In this document: positions 41,321-50,312 of the stretch, piece by piece
Layout: each line of letters starts with the position of its first letter
Numbering within the stretch: the stretch's first letter is position 1
Assembly (NCBI GenBank): GCA_025358055.1
Contig: JANYKV010000052.1
Location: 1-56,159 of the forward strand
Direction of reading: 5' to 3'
Length of the DNA: 56,159 bases
DNA from: Gemmatimonadota bacterium
GTDB lineage: Bacteria > Gemmatimonadota > Gemmatimonadetes > Gemmatimonadales > GWC2-71-9
Position numbers and translations under genes: made by a program
Notes under the pieces: model-generated
What the model saw: the letters and a program-made list of their open reading frames with translations, nothing else
Databases searched by the model: none
Told to the model about the DNA's origin: nothing

Positions 41321-43113
41321 TTTCGTTCGCGGCCCCTTGGGTACTTGGTGGGCTCCTGGCCGCGTCGCTCCCGATGCTCCTCCACCTCTTCGCACGGCGT
41401 GATCCTCCCACCGTCGTTTTTCCCGCGACCCGGTATCTTCAAGAGTCCACCCGGCAACATCTGCGCCGATTGACCCTCCAGCATTGGCTCCTCTTGTTGG
41501 TGCGAACCCTCCTCATCGTCGTCCTCGTACTTGCAGCTGCCGGGCCAACCCGTCCGCGCGCCGGGGTCATCGGTCATGCCCCCACTGCGCTGGTCATCGT
41601 GCTCGACAATTCCTTGAGCTCCGGGGCCGTGAGTGCGGGGGTGCCGGTTTTGACCGCGTTGCGCGCTGCCGCACGCGAGGTGTTAGCGGCGGCGCGCCCC
41701 GATGACGATTTGTGGCTGTTCACCGCCGACGGCGTTCCCCACCGCGGTGATGCCGCTGCACTCAGTCTCTTGGTCGACAGCCTCGAGCCTTCCCCCCGGC
41801 GACTCGATCTCGGCGTCGCGGTTTCCCGGGCCCGCGAAATCTTGGCCGCCTCTCCCAAGCTCGGCGGCGTGCTGGTGGTGAGCGATCTCCAAGCCAGCGC
41901 CGTGTCCCAGATTCTCGGCAGCGGGCCGCTGGTGGTAGCGCGGCCTGAAGATCCTGCGATCGCCAATGTTGGGATTGCGGGCCTCTCGGCCGGACCTCAA
42001 CCCTGGCTCGCGGACGGAGGCGGAGGCCGGGTGACCGTTCTGGGAACCGGCACCGCCGGCAAGTCAGCGCCGATCACTGTCCGAGTCGCCGACCGGCCCC
42101 CGAAACAGCAGTTGCTCTCATCGGGCGGCTCCGCCACGGTCTCGGTGTCGACGCCTCCGGTCGGGTGGTGGATTCTCCGAGCCGAGTTGGATCCGGATGA
42201 ACTCCGGGGGGATGACATTTGGGTGAGCGTGGTCCGGGTCGCTCCGCCGGCGCGTGCCGCCTGGTCCGACGCCGACAAATATCTCGCGGCGGCTGCAGAG
42301 GTCCTCGCCACAAATCGCCGCCTGGTTCGCGGGTCGGAAATCACCGTTGGCGCGCTGGGGACCGGTGCGTCGGTGGTGTTTCCACCGGCCGACGCGGCGT
42401 CCCTCGGTGCGCTCAATCGCGGGCTTGAGGCTCGCGGATCCGCCTGGCGGTTCGGGAGTCTGGTGGGATCGAGCGCGCTCACCGACAGCGGTGGGGTGGT
42501 GGGGGGCGGACGCGAGCGGGTTACCAAACGCTACCAGCTGATTCCTGCGGGGAGCGGACGCACCGGCGTGTTGGCGACGGTGGGCGGCGATCCGTGGATC
42601 GTCCGTTCCGGCCGAATCGTGTTGGTTGGGAGCCGGATGGAACCCGAATGGACCAGCCTTCCGGTCTCCGCCCGCTTCATGAGTTTCATCGATGCGGTTG
42701 TCAACCGATTGGCTCGGGGAGAGGTCGCCTTGTTGGATGGGCGGCCGGGAGAGGCCGTCCTTCTTCCGGACTTGGTTACCGCGGTGAGCGTGAACGGGAA
42801 GACCACGATGATCGAAGGTGGAAGCGCCTATCGGCCGTACCAACTTGGCGTCCACTTCCTGCTTGCGGGGCGAGATACTGTCGGTGCGCTCAGCGTGAAC
42901 CCCGATCCGCGGGAGTCCAACCTTGAGCGCGCCTCGGATGCGACGATCCGAGACGCGTGGCACGGAGCGGAGATCGTCACGCCGGCGCGCGCGGTCCAAT
43001 CGGCGTTTGCGGTCGGCGCCCGCGGTGACTTGCGCGGTCCCTTGTTGTGGCTTGCGTTGATGTTTGGCCTCGCCGAAATCGGATTGGCAAGTTCCCGGCG
43101 GCGGGCCGCATGA
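41317..43113 (+). CDS. BatA / aerotolerance-type membrane protein with VWA-like domain
   Basis: A 598-residue protein. Residues 1-28 and 52-77 are membrane helices of the BatA N-terminal domain (FAAPWVLGGLLAASLPMLLHL, with RRLTLQHWLLLLVRTLL). A VWA-like domain starts at about 91 with the site DNSLSS, again DxSxS. A long beta-rich region follows (230-560) and a last helix lies at 572-590. The start is a GTG overlapping the DUF58 stop; the stop overlaps the mfd ATG. Such proteins carry a large periplasmic or cytoplasmic domain and pair with DUF58 and MoxR. The function in this organism is unknown. Confidence 0.87.
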   Translation: MISFAAPWVLGGLLAASLPMLLHLFARRDPPTVVFPATRYLQESTRQHLRRLTLQHWLLLLVRTLLIVVLVLAAAGPTRPRAGVIGHAPTALVIVLDNSLSSGAVSAGVPVLTALRAAAREVLAAARPDDDLWLFTADGVPHRGDAAALSLLVDSLEPSPRRLDLGVAVSRAREILAASPKLGGVLVVSDLQASAVSQILGSGPLVVARPEDPAIANVGIAGLSAGPQPWLADGGGGRVTVLGTGTAGKSAPITVRVADRPPKQQLLSSGGSATVSVSTPPVGWWILRAELDPDELRGDDIWVSVVRVAPPARAAWSDADKYLAAAAEVLATNRRLVRGSEITVGALGTGASVVFPPADAASLGALNRGLEARGSAWRFGSLVGSSALTDSGGVVGGGRERVTKRYQLIPAGSGRTGVLATVGGDPWIVRSGRIVLVGSRMEPEWTSLPVSARFMSFIDAVVNRLARGEVALLDGRPGEAVLLPDLVTAVSVNGKTTMIEGGSAYRPYQLGVHFLLAGRDTVGALSVNPDPRESNLERASDATIRDAWHGAEIVTPARAVQSAFAVGARGDLRGPLLWLALMFGLAEIGLASSRRRAA

Positions 43114-46100
43114 CCCTCGATCTGGTCTTGGAGGCGTTCGGCCGCTCGCCCGGTGCTCAGGCTCTCAAGGACCGGCTTCCCGTTCGGGGAGGCGCACTTC
43201 GGTTGGGCGGGCTGCCCGGCTCGAGCGGGGCGACCATGGTCGCCTGGCTAGCCGGGGCCCATCCATCGCGACTGTTCGCGGTGATCGCCCCGACCCCGGC
43301 CGATGCCGAGCGTTGGCTCACTGATTTGGGACATCTCACCCAAGCACCGGTCGCGCTATATCCACAACGAGAAGGGCTCGGCGAAGAGGAGCCCCATTTT
43401 GAAATCGCCGGCGAACGCGCCGAAACCCTCGAAGCTCTGCTGCACGGACAACTTCGCGTTCTCGTGACGACCGCGCGGGCCACGGCGGAACGGACCACCG
43501 TCCCCGCGGCGTTGACCGCGAATAGTCTGAGTCTCGGCCCGCGCCAGCGGGTTCCGCTGTCTGAGCTGGCGGCGCGGCTCTCGACCATGGGCTATCGACG
43601 GGTAGCGACCGTCACCGCCGTAGCGGAGTTCGCCGTCCGCGGCGGCATCGTCGATCTCTACGGCTTTGGGATGGCGGCGCCGGCCCGCCTCGAATGGTGG
43701 GGCGATGAGATCAGTTCGGTGCGAGCGTTCGACCTGACGAATCAGCGTTCCGGCGCCGAGTGCGGGGAGGTCACGGTTCTCCCGATTAAAGCGGGAGGGC
43801 TGGAGCTGGGAGATGTCGATCCGGCGCGGACACCACGGCGGGCTCCTGCGCGTTCCACGCTCCTCGACCTTCTTCCGGTGGACACCATTGTCGTGGAGGA
43901 GTCCGCAGGGCCTGATTCCGAGGAAGTGGCGCGAGCGTGGCGGGAGGCGGAGCATCATCTCGAGGTCGCGCGTCGACTAGGGGAGGAGGTGCCAACCCGG
44001 GATGCGATCTTCGTGGCGCCGGAAGAATGGCGGCGGAGTTTGGTCGCGTTCGCCCGGGTCTTGCTCCGCGAAGCCGAGGTGGACCTTCAGGTCGGCTTCC
44101 TTCCCCCGGAGCGCATTGATCGCGATCTCAACCGGTTGCGCCACCTCTTGGCCGGTCCGCTGTCGACGCTCATTCTGTGCGACAACGAAGGCCAGCTCGA
44201 GCGCCTGGACGAACTCCTCCATGAAGACGGCACGCGCGCCGCGGCCGCTACGCTCCTGGTCGGCGCGCTCGACGGTGGATTCGTCATGCCGTCGCTGCGG
44301 GTGCTTACCGATCACGAAATTTTCCGCCGGGCCCGACGCCTTCGCCGCGCACGGCGCTACCGTCAAGCCGCCTCATCGCATGCGACCGGCCAACTGGTCG
44401 CGGGGGACTACGTCGTTCACCTCGATCATGGGATCGGGATCTACCGCGGGATTGAGACTATCACGGTGGGCGACGCCACGTTCGAGGTCGCCGTGGTGGA
44501 GTATGAGGGAGGCGATCGGCTCAACGTCCCGCTCTATCGTCTCGACCAACTGGAACGGTACCGCGCCGCCGCCGATGACGCCGATCGGCCGCCTCCCCGG
44601 CTGCACCGACTGGGCGGAACAACGTGGAAGCGGGTGCGGGAGAAGACCCGCCTCGCGATTCATCAGCTCGCCGCGGAGCTGTTGGAGTTGTATGCCCGCC
44701 GGCAAGTAGTGGCGGGGTATCCGTGCCCGCCGGATACGCGCTGGCAGCGGGAGTTGGAGTCGAGCTTTCTCTACGAGGACACCCCGGACCAACGTCGCGC
44801 CACGGATGAAGTGAAGCGCGATATGGAGCGCCCCCGCCCGATGGATCGGCTGCTAGTCGGCGACGTAGGCTACGGCAAGACCGAAATCGCAGTCCGCGCG
44901 GCGTTCAAGATGGTGCAGGCCGGGCGGCAAGTGGCGGTGCTGGTACCGACCACCATTTTGGCCGAGCAACACGGCCGCACCTTTACGGAACGTTTGGCCG
45001 ATTATCCGGTGCGAGTCGAGGTCCTCTCGCGGTTCCGAACCGCAAAGGAACAGAAGGTGGCGCTCAGCCGACTGGAAGCCGGCGAGATCGACATCATCAT
45101 CGGAACCCACCGGCTCCTCTCGAAGGATGTCACCTTTAAGGAACTGGGTCTTCTGGTGGTCGATGAAGAGCATCGCTTCGGAGTCAAGCACAAGGAGCGC
45201 CTCAAGGAGCTTCGGCTGGCGATCGACATTCTGACTCTCACCGCCACGCCAATTCCACGAACCCTCCATATGTCCCTCGCTGGGCTTCGCGATCTGACTC
45301 TGATCGAAACTCCGCCCCGAGACCGATCCCCGATTCTGACCTTTGTGGAACCGTGGGACGACGGTCTCTTGGAGGAGGCCTTTGCTCGGGAAATGGACCG
45401 GGCGGGTCAAGTGTTCCTCGTGCACAATCGGATTGAAACCATCGATACCATCGCCGCCCGGGTCCGGTCGCTGGCACCCCGGGCGCGGGTTGGCGTCGCG
45501 CATGGCCAGATGCCGGCGGATCAATTGGAAACCGTGATGCGGGACTTCGTGAACGGGCAGGTGGACATCTTAGTCTCCACCATGATCGTGGAGTCGGGGT
45601 TGGACGTTCCGAATGCCAACACATTAGTGGTTCATGACGCGCACCGTTTCGGCCTGGCCCAGCTCTATCAGCTCCGAGGGCGGGTGGGGCGAAGTCACCG
45701 TCGCGCATACTGTTACCTCATCACCCCCGACCTGATCGACCCCGAGGCGGACGAACGGCTCAAGGTGCTCGAGCACCATACCGACCTCGGAGCCGGATAT
45801 CGGATTGCCCTCAAGGACCTCGAGATCCGGGGGGCGGGCAACCTGCTGGGGGCGGAACAATCTGGTCATGCCCACGCCGTGGGGTTCGACCTCTACCTCC
45901 GCTGGCTGGAGGAGACGGTGAATGGGCTCCGGGGCCAAGTCCATGGGGAGGCACCCGCCCCCCCGGATGTCGTATTCGACCGGGCCGCGAGCCTCCCCGA
46001 CAGCTACGTGCCGGATGACGACAGCAAGCTGGACCTGTACCGCCGACTAGCGCGAGCGGTCGCGTCGGGTGAAATTGATGAGTTGCGCCAGGAAATGCGG

Positions 46101-46457
46101 GAACGTTTTGGTCCGCTCCCGGTGGAGGCAGAAAACCTGATGGATCTGACTCGGCTTCGCGTCTCTGGCGCGACGCTGGGCATCCAACACATCCTGGTGA
46201 GGGGTGACGAGGCGCGGGTGACGTTCCGGGCTGGGGCGACGCCCCGCATGGCCGGCCTTTCGGCGGCCTTCGATGATGTCCAGCTTGCCGTGGATGTCCG
46301 CCGCACGGTGCCGTTGTCGCTCCGAATCGAACGATTGGGTGGTCAGGGAATCATTCCGGCTCTGGTGCGGGCCATACGCGCGGTCGCCGATCCGATGAGC
46401 CGGGTCAAACCGGACGAGGCTCGTCGCGCGGGGGTGACGCTGGCCCCGAAACGATAG
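43110..46457 (+). CDS. mfd: Transcription-repair coupling factor
   Basis: An 1115-residue DNA translocase that removes stalled RNA polymerase and recruits UvrA. The UvrB-like N-terminal region (about 1-350) holds the UvrA-binding surface; the CarD-like polymerase-binding domain starts at about 430 (GDYVVHLDHGIGIYRG). The RecG-like motor has Walker A GDVGYGKTE (585-593), DEEH in VVDEEHRFG (about 685) and the TRG-type C-terminal motor block (QLRGRVGRS). It ends with the TRCF domain. The ATG overlaps the BatA stop (ATGA), so it is translated from the DUF58-BatA message. Confidence 0.97.
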   Translation: MTLDLVLEAFGRSPGAQALKDRLPVRGGALRLGGLPGSSGATMVAWLAGAHPSRLFAVIAPTPADAERWLTDLGHLTQAPVALYPQREGLGEEEPHFEIAGERAETLEALLHGQLRVLVTTARATAERTTVPAALTANSLSLGPRQRVPLSELAARLSTMGYRRVATVTAVAEFAVRGGIVDLYGFGMAAPARLEWWGDEISSVRAFDLTNQRSGAECGEVTVLPIKAGGLELGDVDPARTPRRAPARSTLLDLLPVDTIVVEESAGPDSEEVARAWREAEHHLEVARRLGEEVPTRDAIFVAPEEWRRSLVAFARVLLREAEVDLQVGFLPPERIDRDLNRLRHLLAGPLSTLILCDNEGQLERLDELLHEDGTRAAAATLLVGALDGGFVMPSLRVLTDHEIFRRARRLRRARRYRQAASSHATGQLVAGDYVVHLDHGIGIYRGIETITVGDATFEVAVVEYEGGDRLNVPLYRLDQLERYRAAADDADRPPPRLHRLGGTTWKRVREKTRLAIHQLAAELLELYARRQVVAGYPCPPDTRWQRELESSFLYEDTPDQRRATDEVKRDMERPRPMDRLLVGDVGYGKTEIAVRAAFKMVQAGRQVAVLVPTTILAEQHGRTFTERLADYPVRVEVLSRFRTAKEQKVALSRLEAGEIDIIIGTHRLLSKDVTFKELGLLVVDEEHRFGVKHKERLKELRLAIDILTLTATPIPRTLHMSLAGLRDLTLIETPPRDRSPILTFVEPWDDGLLEEAFAREMDRAGQVFLVHNRIETIDTIAARVRSLAPRARVGVAHGQMPADQLETVMRDFVNGQVDILVSTMIVESGLDVPNANTLVVHDAHRFGLAQLYQLRGRVGRSHRRAYCYLITPDLIDPEADERLKVLEHHTDLGAGYRIALKDLEIRGAGNLLGAEQSGHAHAVGFDLYLRWLEETVNGLRGQVHGEAPAPPDVVFDRAASLPDSYVPDDDSKLDLYRRLARAVASGEIDELRQEMRERFGPLPVEAENLMDLTRLRVSGATLGIQHILVRGDEARVTFRAGATPRMAGLSAAFDDVQLAVDVRRTVPLSLRIERLGGQGIIPALVRAIRAVADPMSRVKPDEARRAGVTLAPKR

Positions 46458-46527
46458 CGGTTGGTGGTGTTGCCGGGCCGAGCTCCCGGCGGAGAAAGCA
46501 GGAATCACTCATTCAAGGTGGAGCGGC

Positions 46528-47991
46528 ATGCGTCGATTGTTCGTAGTTGGAGTGGTGCTCGTTGCGGGGGCCGGGTGCTCGAAATTCCGCAATACCTTTT
46601 CCGCGAACGCGGACGTGGCCGCGGAGGTGCGTGGGGTGACCCTCAAGTCGGACCGGGTGTCCCAGATGCTCAAAGGTCCGGCGCAGCGACCCAATATTGA
46701 TGCGGCCGCCTTCGTGACCGGGCTCTGGACGGACTACTCGCTCTTCTCCCAGGCCGCGATCAAGAAAGAGATCAAGACCGATTCGGCGACGATCGCGTCG
46801 GCCATGTGGTTCGACCTGGCCCAGGCGCGGGTGCAGACGCTCCGCGACACGCTGATGGCCCGGCGGATTCATTTGAGTCCCAACGCCGCGGATAGCATCT
46901 ATACCAAGGGCGACCTCCGAGTCTTCCAGCACATTCTCGTGACCCCCGCCGGGGCGACCGCCGCCGACACCGCGAAAGCGAAGGCCGCGGCTGCCAAGCT
47001 ACTTCAGGAAGTGAAGAGTGGGACCAGTTTCGGCACCATCGCTGGAAAGACCAACCCCGATGCGAGCCGGCAGGACGGTGGCTATCTGCCGGTGGGACCG
47101 CGCGGCGGATTCGTGCAGCCGTTCGACTCCGTGGCCTGGAACCTGGCGCCCGGCGCGGTGAGTGGCGTGGTCCAGACCCAGTTCGGCTTCCACCTCATCC
47201 GTCGGCCGCCGTTCACGGAGGTCAAGGATCGGTTTGGGTCCTGGCTCAATCAGCAAGCGATGCAGAAGCAGGATTCCGCCTTTGCGGCGGAACTGCAATC
47301 CACCAACAAGATCGAAGTGCAAAGCGGGGCGGTGCCTGCCATTCGTTCGGCGCTCAATGACCGCGAAGGATCCAAGGGATCGAGCAAGACCTTGGTGACG
47401 TACAAGGGCGGATCGCTCTCGGTTGGCGAGTTTTTGCGTTGGGTGAGCGTCCTGCCGGCGGGATACACCTTCCGACTCAAATCAGAGAGCGACAGCAATA
47501 TCTCTCAGTTCGCCAAACTGATCTCGGAGCAGGTCATCATGCTCCACCAAGCCGACTCCGCCGGAATCAAGGTGCCGGCGGCCAATTGGGGGGCGGTCCA
47601 GCTCGGATATCGCGCTGCCGTGGGGGCGTTGACCAAGGATCTTGGTCTGGATGGACCGGAATTCAGTGATTCTTCCAAGAGCACGACGAACCAGCGCTCG
47701 AAGCTGGCGGCGCAGAAAGTCGATCAATATTTCGATCGATTGATGGCCGGACAGACCCAGATGCGGAACGTCCCACCGGGGCTGGTCGCGTCGCTGAGAT
47801 CGTCGGGTGACTATCACATCAATCAAGCCGGCCTCACCCGCGCCATCGAGTTGTCGGTGGCCAAGTTCCGCGTCGATAGCGCCGCGGCCGCGGCGCGCGG
47901 TACGGGTGGGGCTCCGGGCGGGCCCGTTGGACCGGATGGTGCAGTGCGCCGTGCTCCCGGTGGCGCCCCGGTTCCAGGGAAGAAGCCGTAA
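46528..47991 (+). CDS. PpiC-type peptidyl-prolyl isomerase lipoprotein
   Basis: A 487-residue envelope chaperone. The lipobox VAGAGC places the lipid anchor on Cys17. One parvulin domain is seen at about 130-230 (FQHILVTPAGA, then DGGYLPVGPRGGFVQPF and TQFGFHLI), flanked by helical chaperone regions as in PrsA and SurA. The C-terminal 30 residues are a Gly-Pro-Ala-rich tail. AAGGTGGAG lies just before the ATG. The stop shares a base with the surA start (TAATG). It would help fold exported and outer-membrane proteins together with SurA. Confidence 0.92.
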   Translation: MRRLFVVGVVLVAGAGCSKFRNTFSANADVAAEVRGVTLKSDRVSQMLKGPAQRPNIDAAAFVTGLWTDYSLFSQAAIKKEIKTDSATIASAMWFDLAQARVQTLRDTLMARRIHLSPNAADSIYTKGDLRVFQHILVTPAGATAADTAKAKAAAAKLLQEVKSGTSFGTIAGKTNPDASRQDGGYLPVGPRGGFVQPFDSVAWNLAPGAVSGVVQTQFGFHLIRRPPFTEVKDRFGSWLNQQAMQKQDSAFAAELQSTNKIEVQSGAVPAIRSALNDREGSKGSSKTLVTYKGGSLSVGEFLRWVSVLPAGYTFRLKSESDSNISQFAKLISEQVIMLHQADSAGIKVPAANWGAVQLGYRAAVGALTKDLGLDGPEFSDSSKSTTNQRSKLAAQKVDQYFDRLMAGQTQMRNVPPGLVASLRSSGDYHINQAGLTRAIELSVAKFRVDSAAAAARGTGGAPGGPVGPDGAVRRAPGGAPVPGKKP

Positions 47992-49301
47992 TGCGAATGC
48001 GTGGTTCTCGGGCCGTTCTTGCCGCCCTCTGCCTCACGGTGGTGACACCGCTGGCGGGGCAGGAGACGCAGGCTCTCGATCGCATTCTTGCGGTCGTTGG
48101 AAACCACGCGATTTTGGCCTCCCAGGTGGATGAGGAGTTTTTCGCCCGTTTTCCTGGGGGCAAGGGCGTTCCGCATGGTGAAGACTCGCTGCGGCTCCGC
48201 AAGGACATCATCTCATCGCTGATCAGTGAAGAGTTGATGGTTCAAGAGGCGCAGCGCGATACCACTATCAAAATCAGCGACGAACAGGTCAACAGCGCGG
48301 TGGACGAGACCCATCGTAGCGTCCGCGCGAAGTACACCGCCGAAGAGGATTTTCGGAAGGACTTGCAGATTGCCGGATTCCAGACCCTGGATGAGTGGCG
48401 TTCGTGGGAAATTGACCGGCAGCGCAGGACGTTCTATGTCAACCGACTGAAGGAAAAGGAATTCGGCGGGAAGGTCAAGAATGTGATCCCGACCGATGCG
48501 GAAATGCGGCAGTACTATGAACAGAACAAAGCCCAGCTGCCGAAACAGGCTGCCCGGATTTCGGTCCGCTGGATCGCGATCGCGCCGAGGGCAACGGCCG
48601 AAGCGCGCGCCAAGGCGAAGGCGCTGGCCGACTCCATTGTTGGAGAGCTGCGGAAGGGGGGGGAGTTCGCCGCCGCGGCGAAGCGGTTCTCGCAGGACCC
48701 AGGCTCGAAGGAACAGGGCGGCGACCTCGGCTGGTTTCGCCGGGGAATCATGGTACCGGAATTCGAACGGGTTGCGTTTTACCTCAAGCCTGGTGTGGTG
48801 TCAGACCCGGTGGAGACCCCATTTGGCTTTCACCTGATCCAGGTGCAGCGGTTGCAGCCGGCCGAGGTGAACGCCCGCCATATTCTCATCACTCCGGTCG
48901 TCGATTCAGTCCACGCAGACAGTGCCAAAATGCTCGCCAATCAGCTGTTCATGAGCGTGAAAGCGGGAGTGAATTTCGACTCGCTGCAGCGGCTGTATCA
49001 TGACCCCGCCGAGGAGAAGGAATTGCAGGATTTTCCGGTGGACAAGTTGCCGCCCACGTTCACCAAGGGGCTCGAGGGCGTGCCGGCCGGCGGCGTGGCC
49101 CCGGTGTTCATGCTTCCCGCGGCGGATCCGCTCCGGTCAAAGTACGTGGTCGCCAAGGTGACCAGCCGCGCGGAAGCCGGCGACGCCAAGTTCGAAGAGG
49201 TACGGGATCAAATCCGGAAACTGCTGGGCGAACAGCTCGCGATCCAGCGCTACATCGAACGCCTTCGCCAAGCGACCTACGTGGAGATCCGGGGTAGTTG
49301 A
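47991..49301 (+). CDS. surA: SurA-like periplasmic chaperone with parvulin domains
   Basis: A 436-residue protein with a signal peptide (1-23) and the SurA N-terminal domain (DRILAVVGNHAILASQVDEEF, then LISEELMVQEAQRD). One clear parvulin domain spans about 185-285 (SVRWIAIAP, then GGDLGWFRRG and PFGFHLIQV). A second, weaker parvulin-like region follows (about 290-395, starting NARHILITP). SurA escorts unfolded outer-membrane proteins to the BAM complex. The gene is coupled upstream to the PpiC lipoprotein and downstream to pdxA by a TTGA overlap, keeping the surA-pdxA order known from proteobacteria. Confidence 0.92.
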   Translation: MRMRGSRAVLAALCLTVVTPLAGQETQALDRILAVVGNHAILASQVDEEFFARFPGGKGVPHGEDSLRLRKDIISSLISEELMVQEAQRDTTIKISDEQVNSAVDETHRSVRAKYTAEEDFRKDLQIAGFQTLDEWRSWEIDRQRRTFYVNRLKEKEFGGKVKNVIPTDAEMRQYYEQNKAQLPKQAARISVRWIAIAPRATAEARAKAKALADSIVGELRKGGEFAAAAKRFSQDPGSKEQGGDLGWFRRGIMVPEFERVAFYLKPGVVSDPVETPFGFHLIQVQRLQPAEVNARHILITPVVDSVHADSAKMLANQLFMSVKAGVNFDSLQRLYHDPAEEKELQDFPVDKLPPTFTKGLEGVPAGGVAPVFMLPAADPLRSKYVVAKVTSRAEAGDAKFEEVRDQIRKLLGEQLAIQRYIERLRQATYVEIRGS

Positions 49302-50206
49302 CCAGACGGCCTCGCCTGGCCGTGACGTTGGGAGATCCTCGCGGGATCGGTCCCGAGATCACGGCCCAGGCGTTGGCACTCCCTCTCGATGCCGACATCA
49401 TCGTCATCGGCGCGGAAGAACATCTCACCGCAATTCCCGCCCAACAACGTATCGTGGTCGGCAGCTTTCCGGGCGGAAATCGCCCGGGAGGGGAGCGCGA
49501 ATGGGCCATTCGGGCCGGCAAGATCGCCGGCCACGCGGTCGAGACGGCGGTGCGGATGGCGCTGGCGCACGAGGTGGACGCGATCGTCACGGCGCCGGCC
49601 GAAAAACATGCCCTGCACCTGGCGGGGTTCCCTTATCCGGGGCACACCGAGTGGCTCGCTCACCTGGCTGGTGACGTTGACGTCGCGATGATGTTGGCGG
49701 CCGGCGCGTTCCGCGTGGTGCTCGTCACCACGCACGTGCCCTTCCGCGATGTCCCGGCGCTTCTCACCACGGACCGCATCATCCGCACCGGCCGCGTCAC
49801 CATCAAAGCGTTGAAAGAGTGGTGGGGAATCGCGGCTCCTCGGCTGGCGATTTGTGCCCTCAATCCGCATGCCGGCGAGCAGGGGCTTTTTGGGGATGAA
49901 GAAGGCCGCGTCTTACGGCCGGCCGCGCTTGCGTTGGAGGCGGCCGGCCCGTTCCCAGCGGATACCGTGTTCGTGCGGGCAATTCGCGGGGAATTCGATG
50001 TGGTCCTAGCGCCCTACCATGATGTCGGCATGACCGCCATCAAAGTCGCCGCCTTCGGGAAGGGTGTGAACATTACCCTGGGGCTCCCCTTCCCGCGTAC
50101 GTCACCGGATCACGGCACTGCGTTCGACATCGCCGGCACCGGGAAGGCAGATCCGAGTAGCATGCGTGAAGCCCTGGAGATGGCGGTGCGGTTGGCGGGG
50201 AAGTAA
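49298..50206 (+). CDS. pdxA: 4-hydroxythreonine-4-phosphate dehydrogenase
   Basis: A 302-residue enzyme of vitamin B6 synthesis that oxidises 4-phosphohydroxy-L-threonine with NAD. The family opening is TLGDPRGIGPEI. Metal ligands fit His146 (TTHVPF), His191 (LNPHAGE) and His241 (PYHDVGM). The block FPRTSPDHGTAFDIAG is near the end. It is some 25 residues shorter than the E. coli enzyme. The start is a TTG overlapping the surA stop. A 14-base tandem repeat begins directly after the TAA. Confidence 0.95.
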   Translation: MTRRPRLAVTLGDPRGIGPEITAQALALPLDADIIVIGAEEHLTAIPAQQRIVVGSFPGGNRPGGEREWAIRAGKIAGHAVETAVRMALAHEVDAIVTAPAEKHALHLAGFPYPGHTEWLAHLAGDVDVAMMLAAGAFRVVLVTTHVPFRDVPALLTTDRIIRTGRVTIKALKEWWGIAAPRLAICALNPHAGEQGLFGDEEGRVLRPAALALEAAGPFPADTVFVRAIRGEFDVVLAPYHDVGMTAIKVAAFGKGVNITLGLPFPRTSPDHGTAFDIAGTGKADPSSMREALEMAVRLAGK

Positions 50207-50284
50207 GGCAAGACGGCAAGAACAGGACGGGAAGTGAAGGACGGCAAGAACAAGACAGCAAGAATAGGACGGCAAGAGTGGGAC
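50207..50284 (+). repeat. 14-bp tandem repeat, five copies plus a partial
   Basis: Starting on the base after the pdxA stop, units GGCAAGAACAGGAC, GGGAAGTGAAGGAC, GGCAAGAACAAGAC, AGCAAGAATAGGAC and GGCAAGAGTGGGAC follow each other exactly, preceded by an 8-base partial unit. The consensus is GGCAAGAAYAGGAC. The plus strand is almost all purine apart from the fixed C positions. I see no coding sense in it. Confidence 0.85.
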
Positions 50285-50312
50285 GGTAGGGGTGGGGTCG
50301 CCCCTCCGAAAA

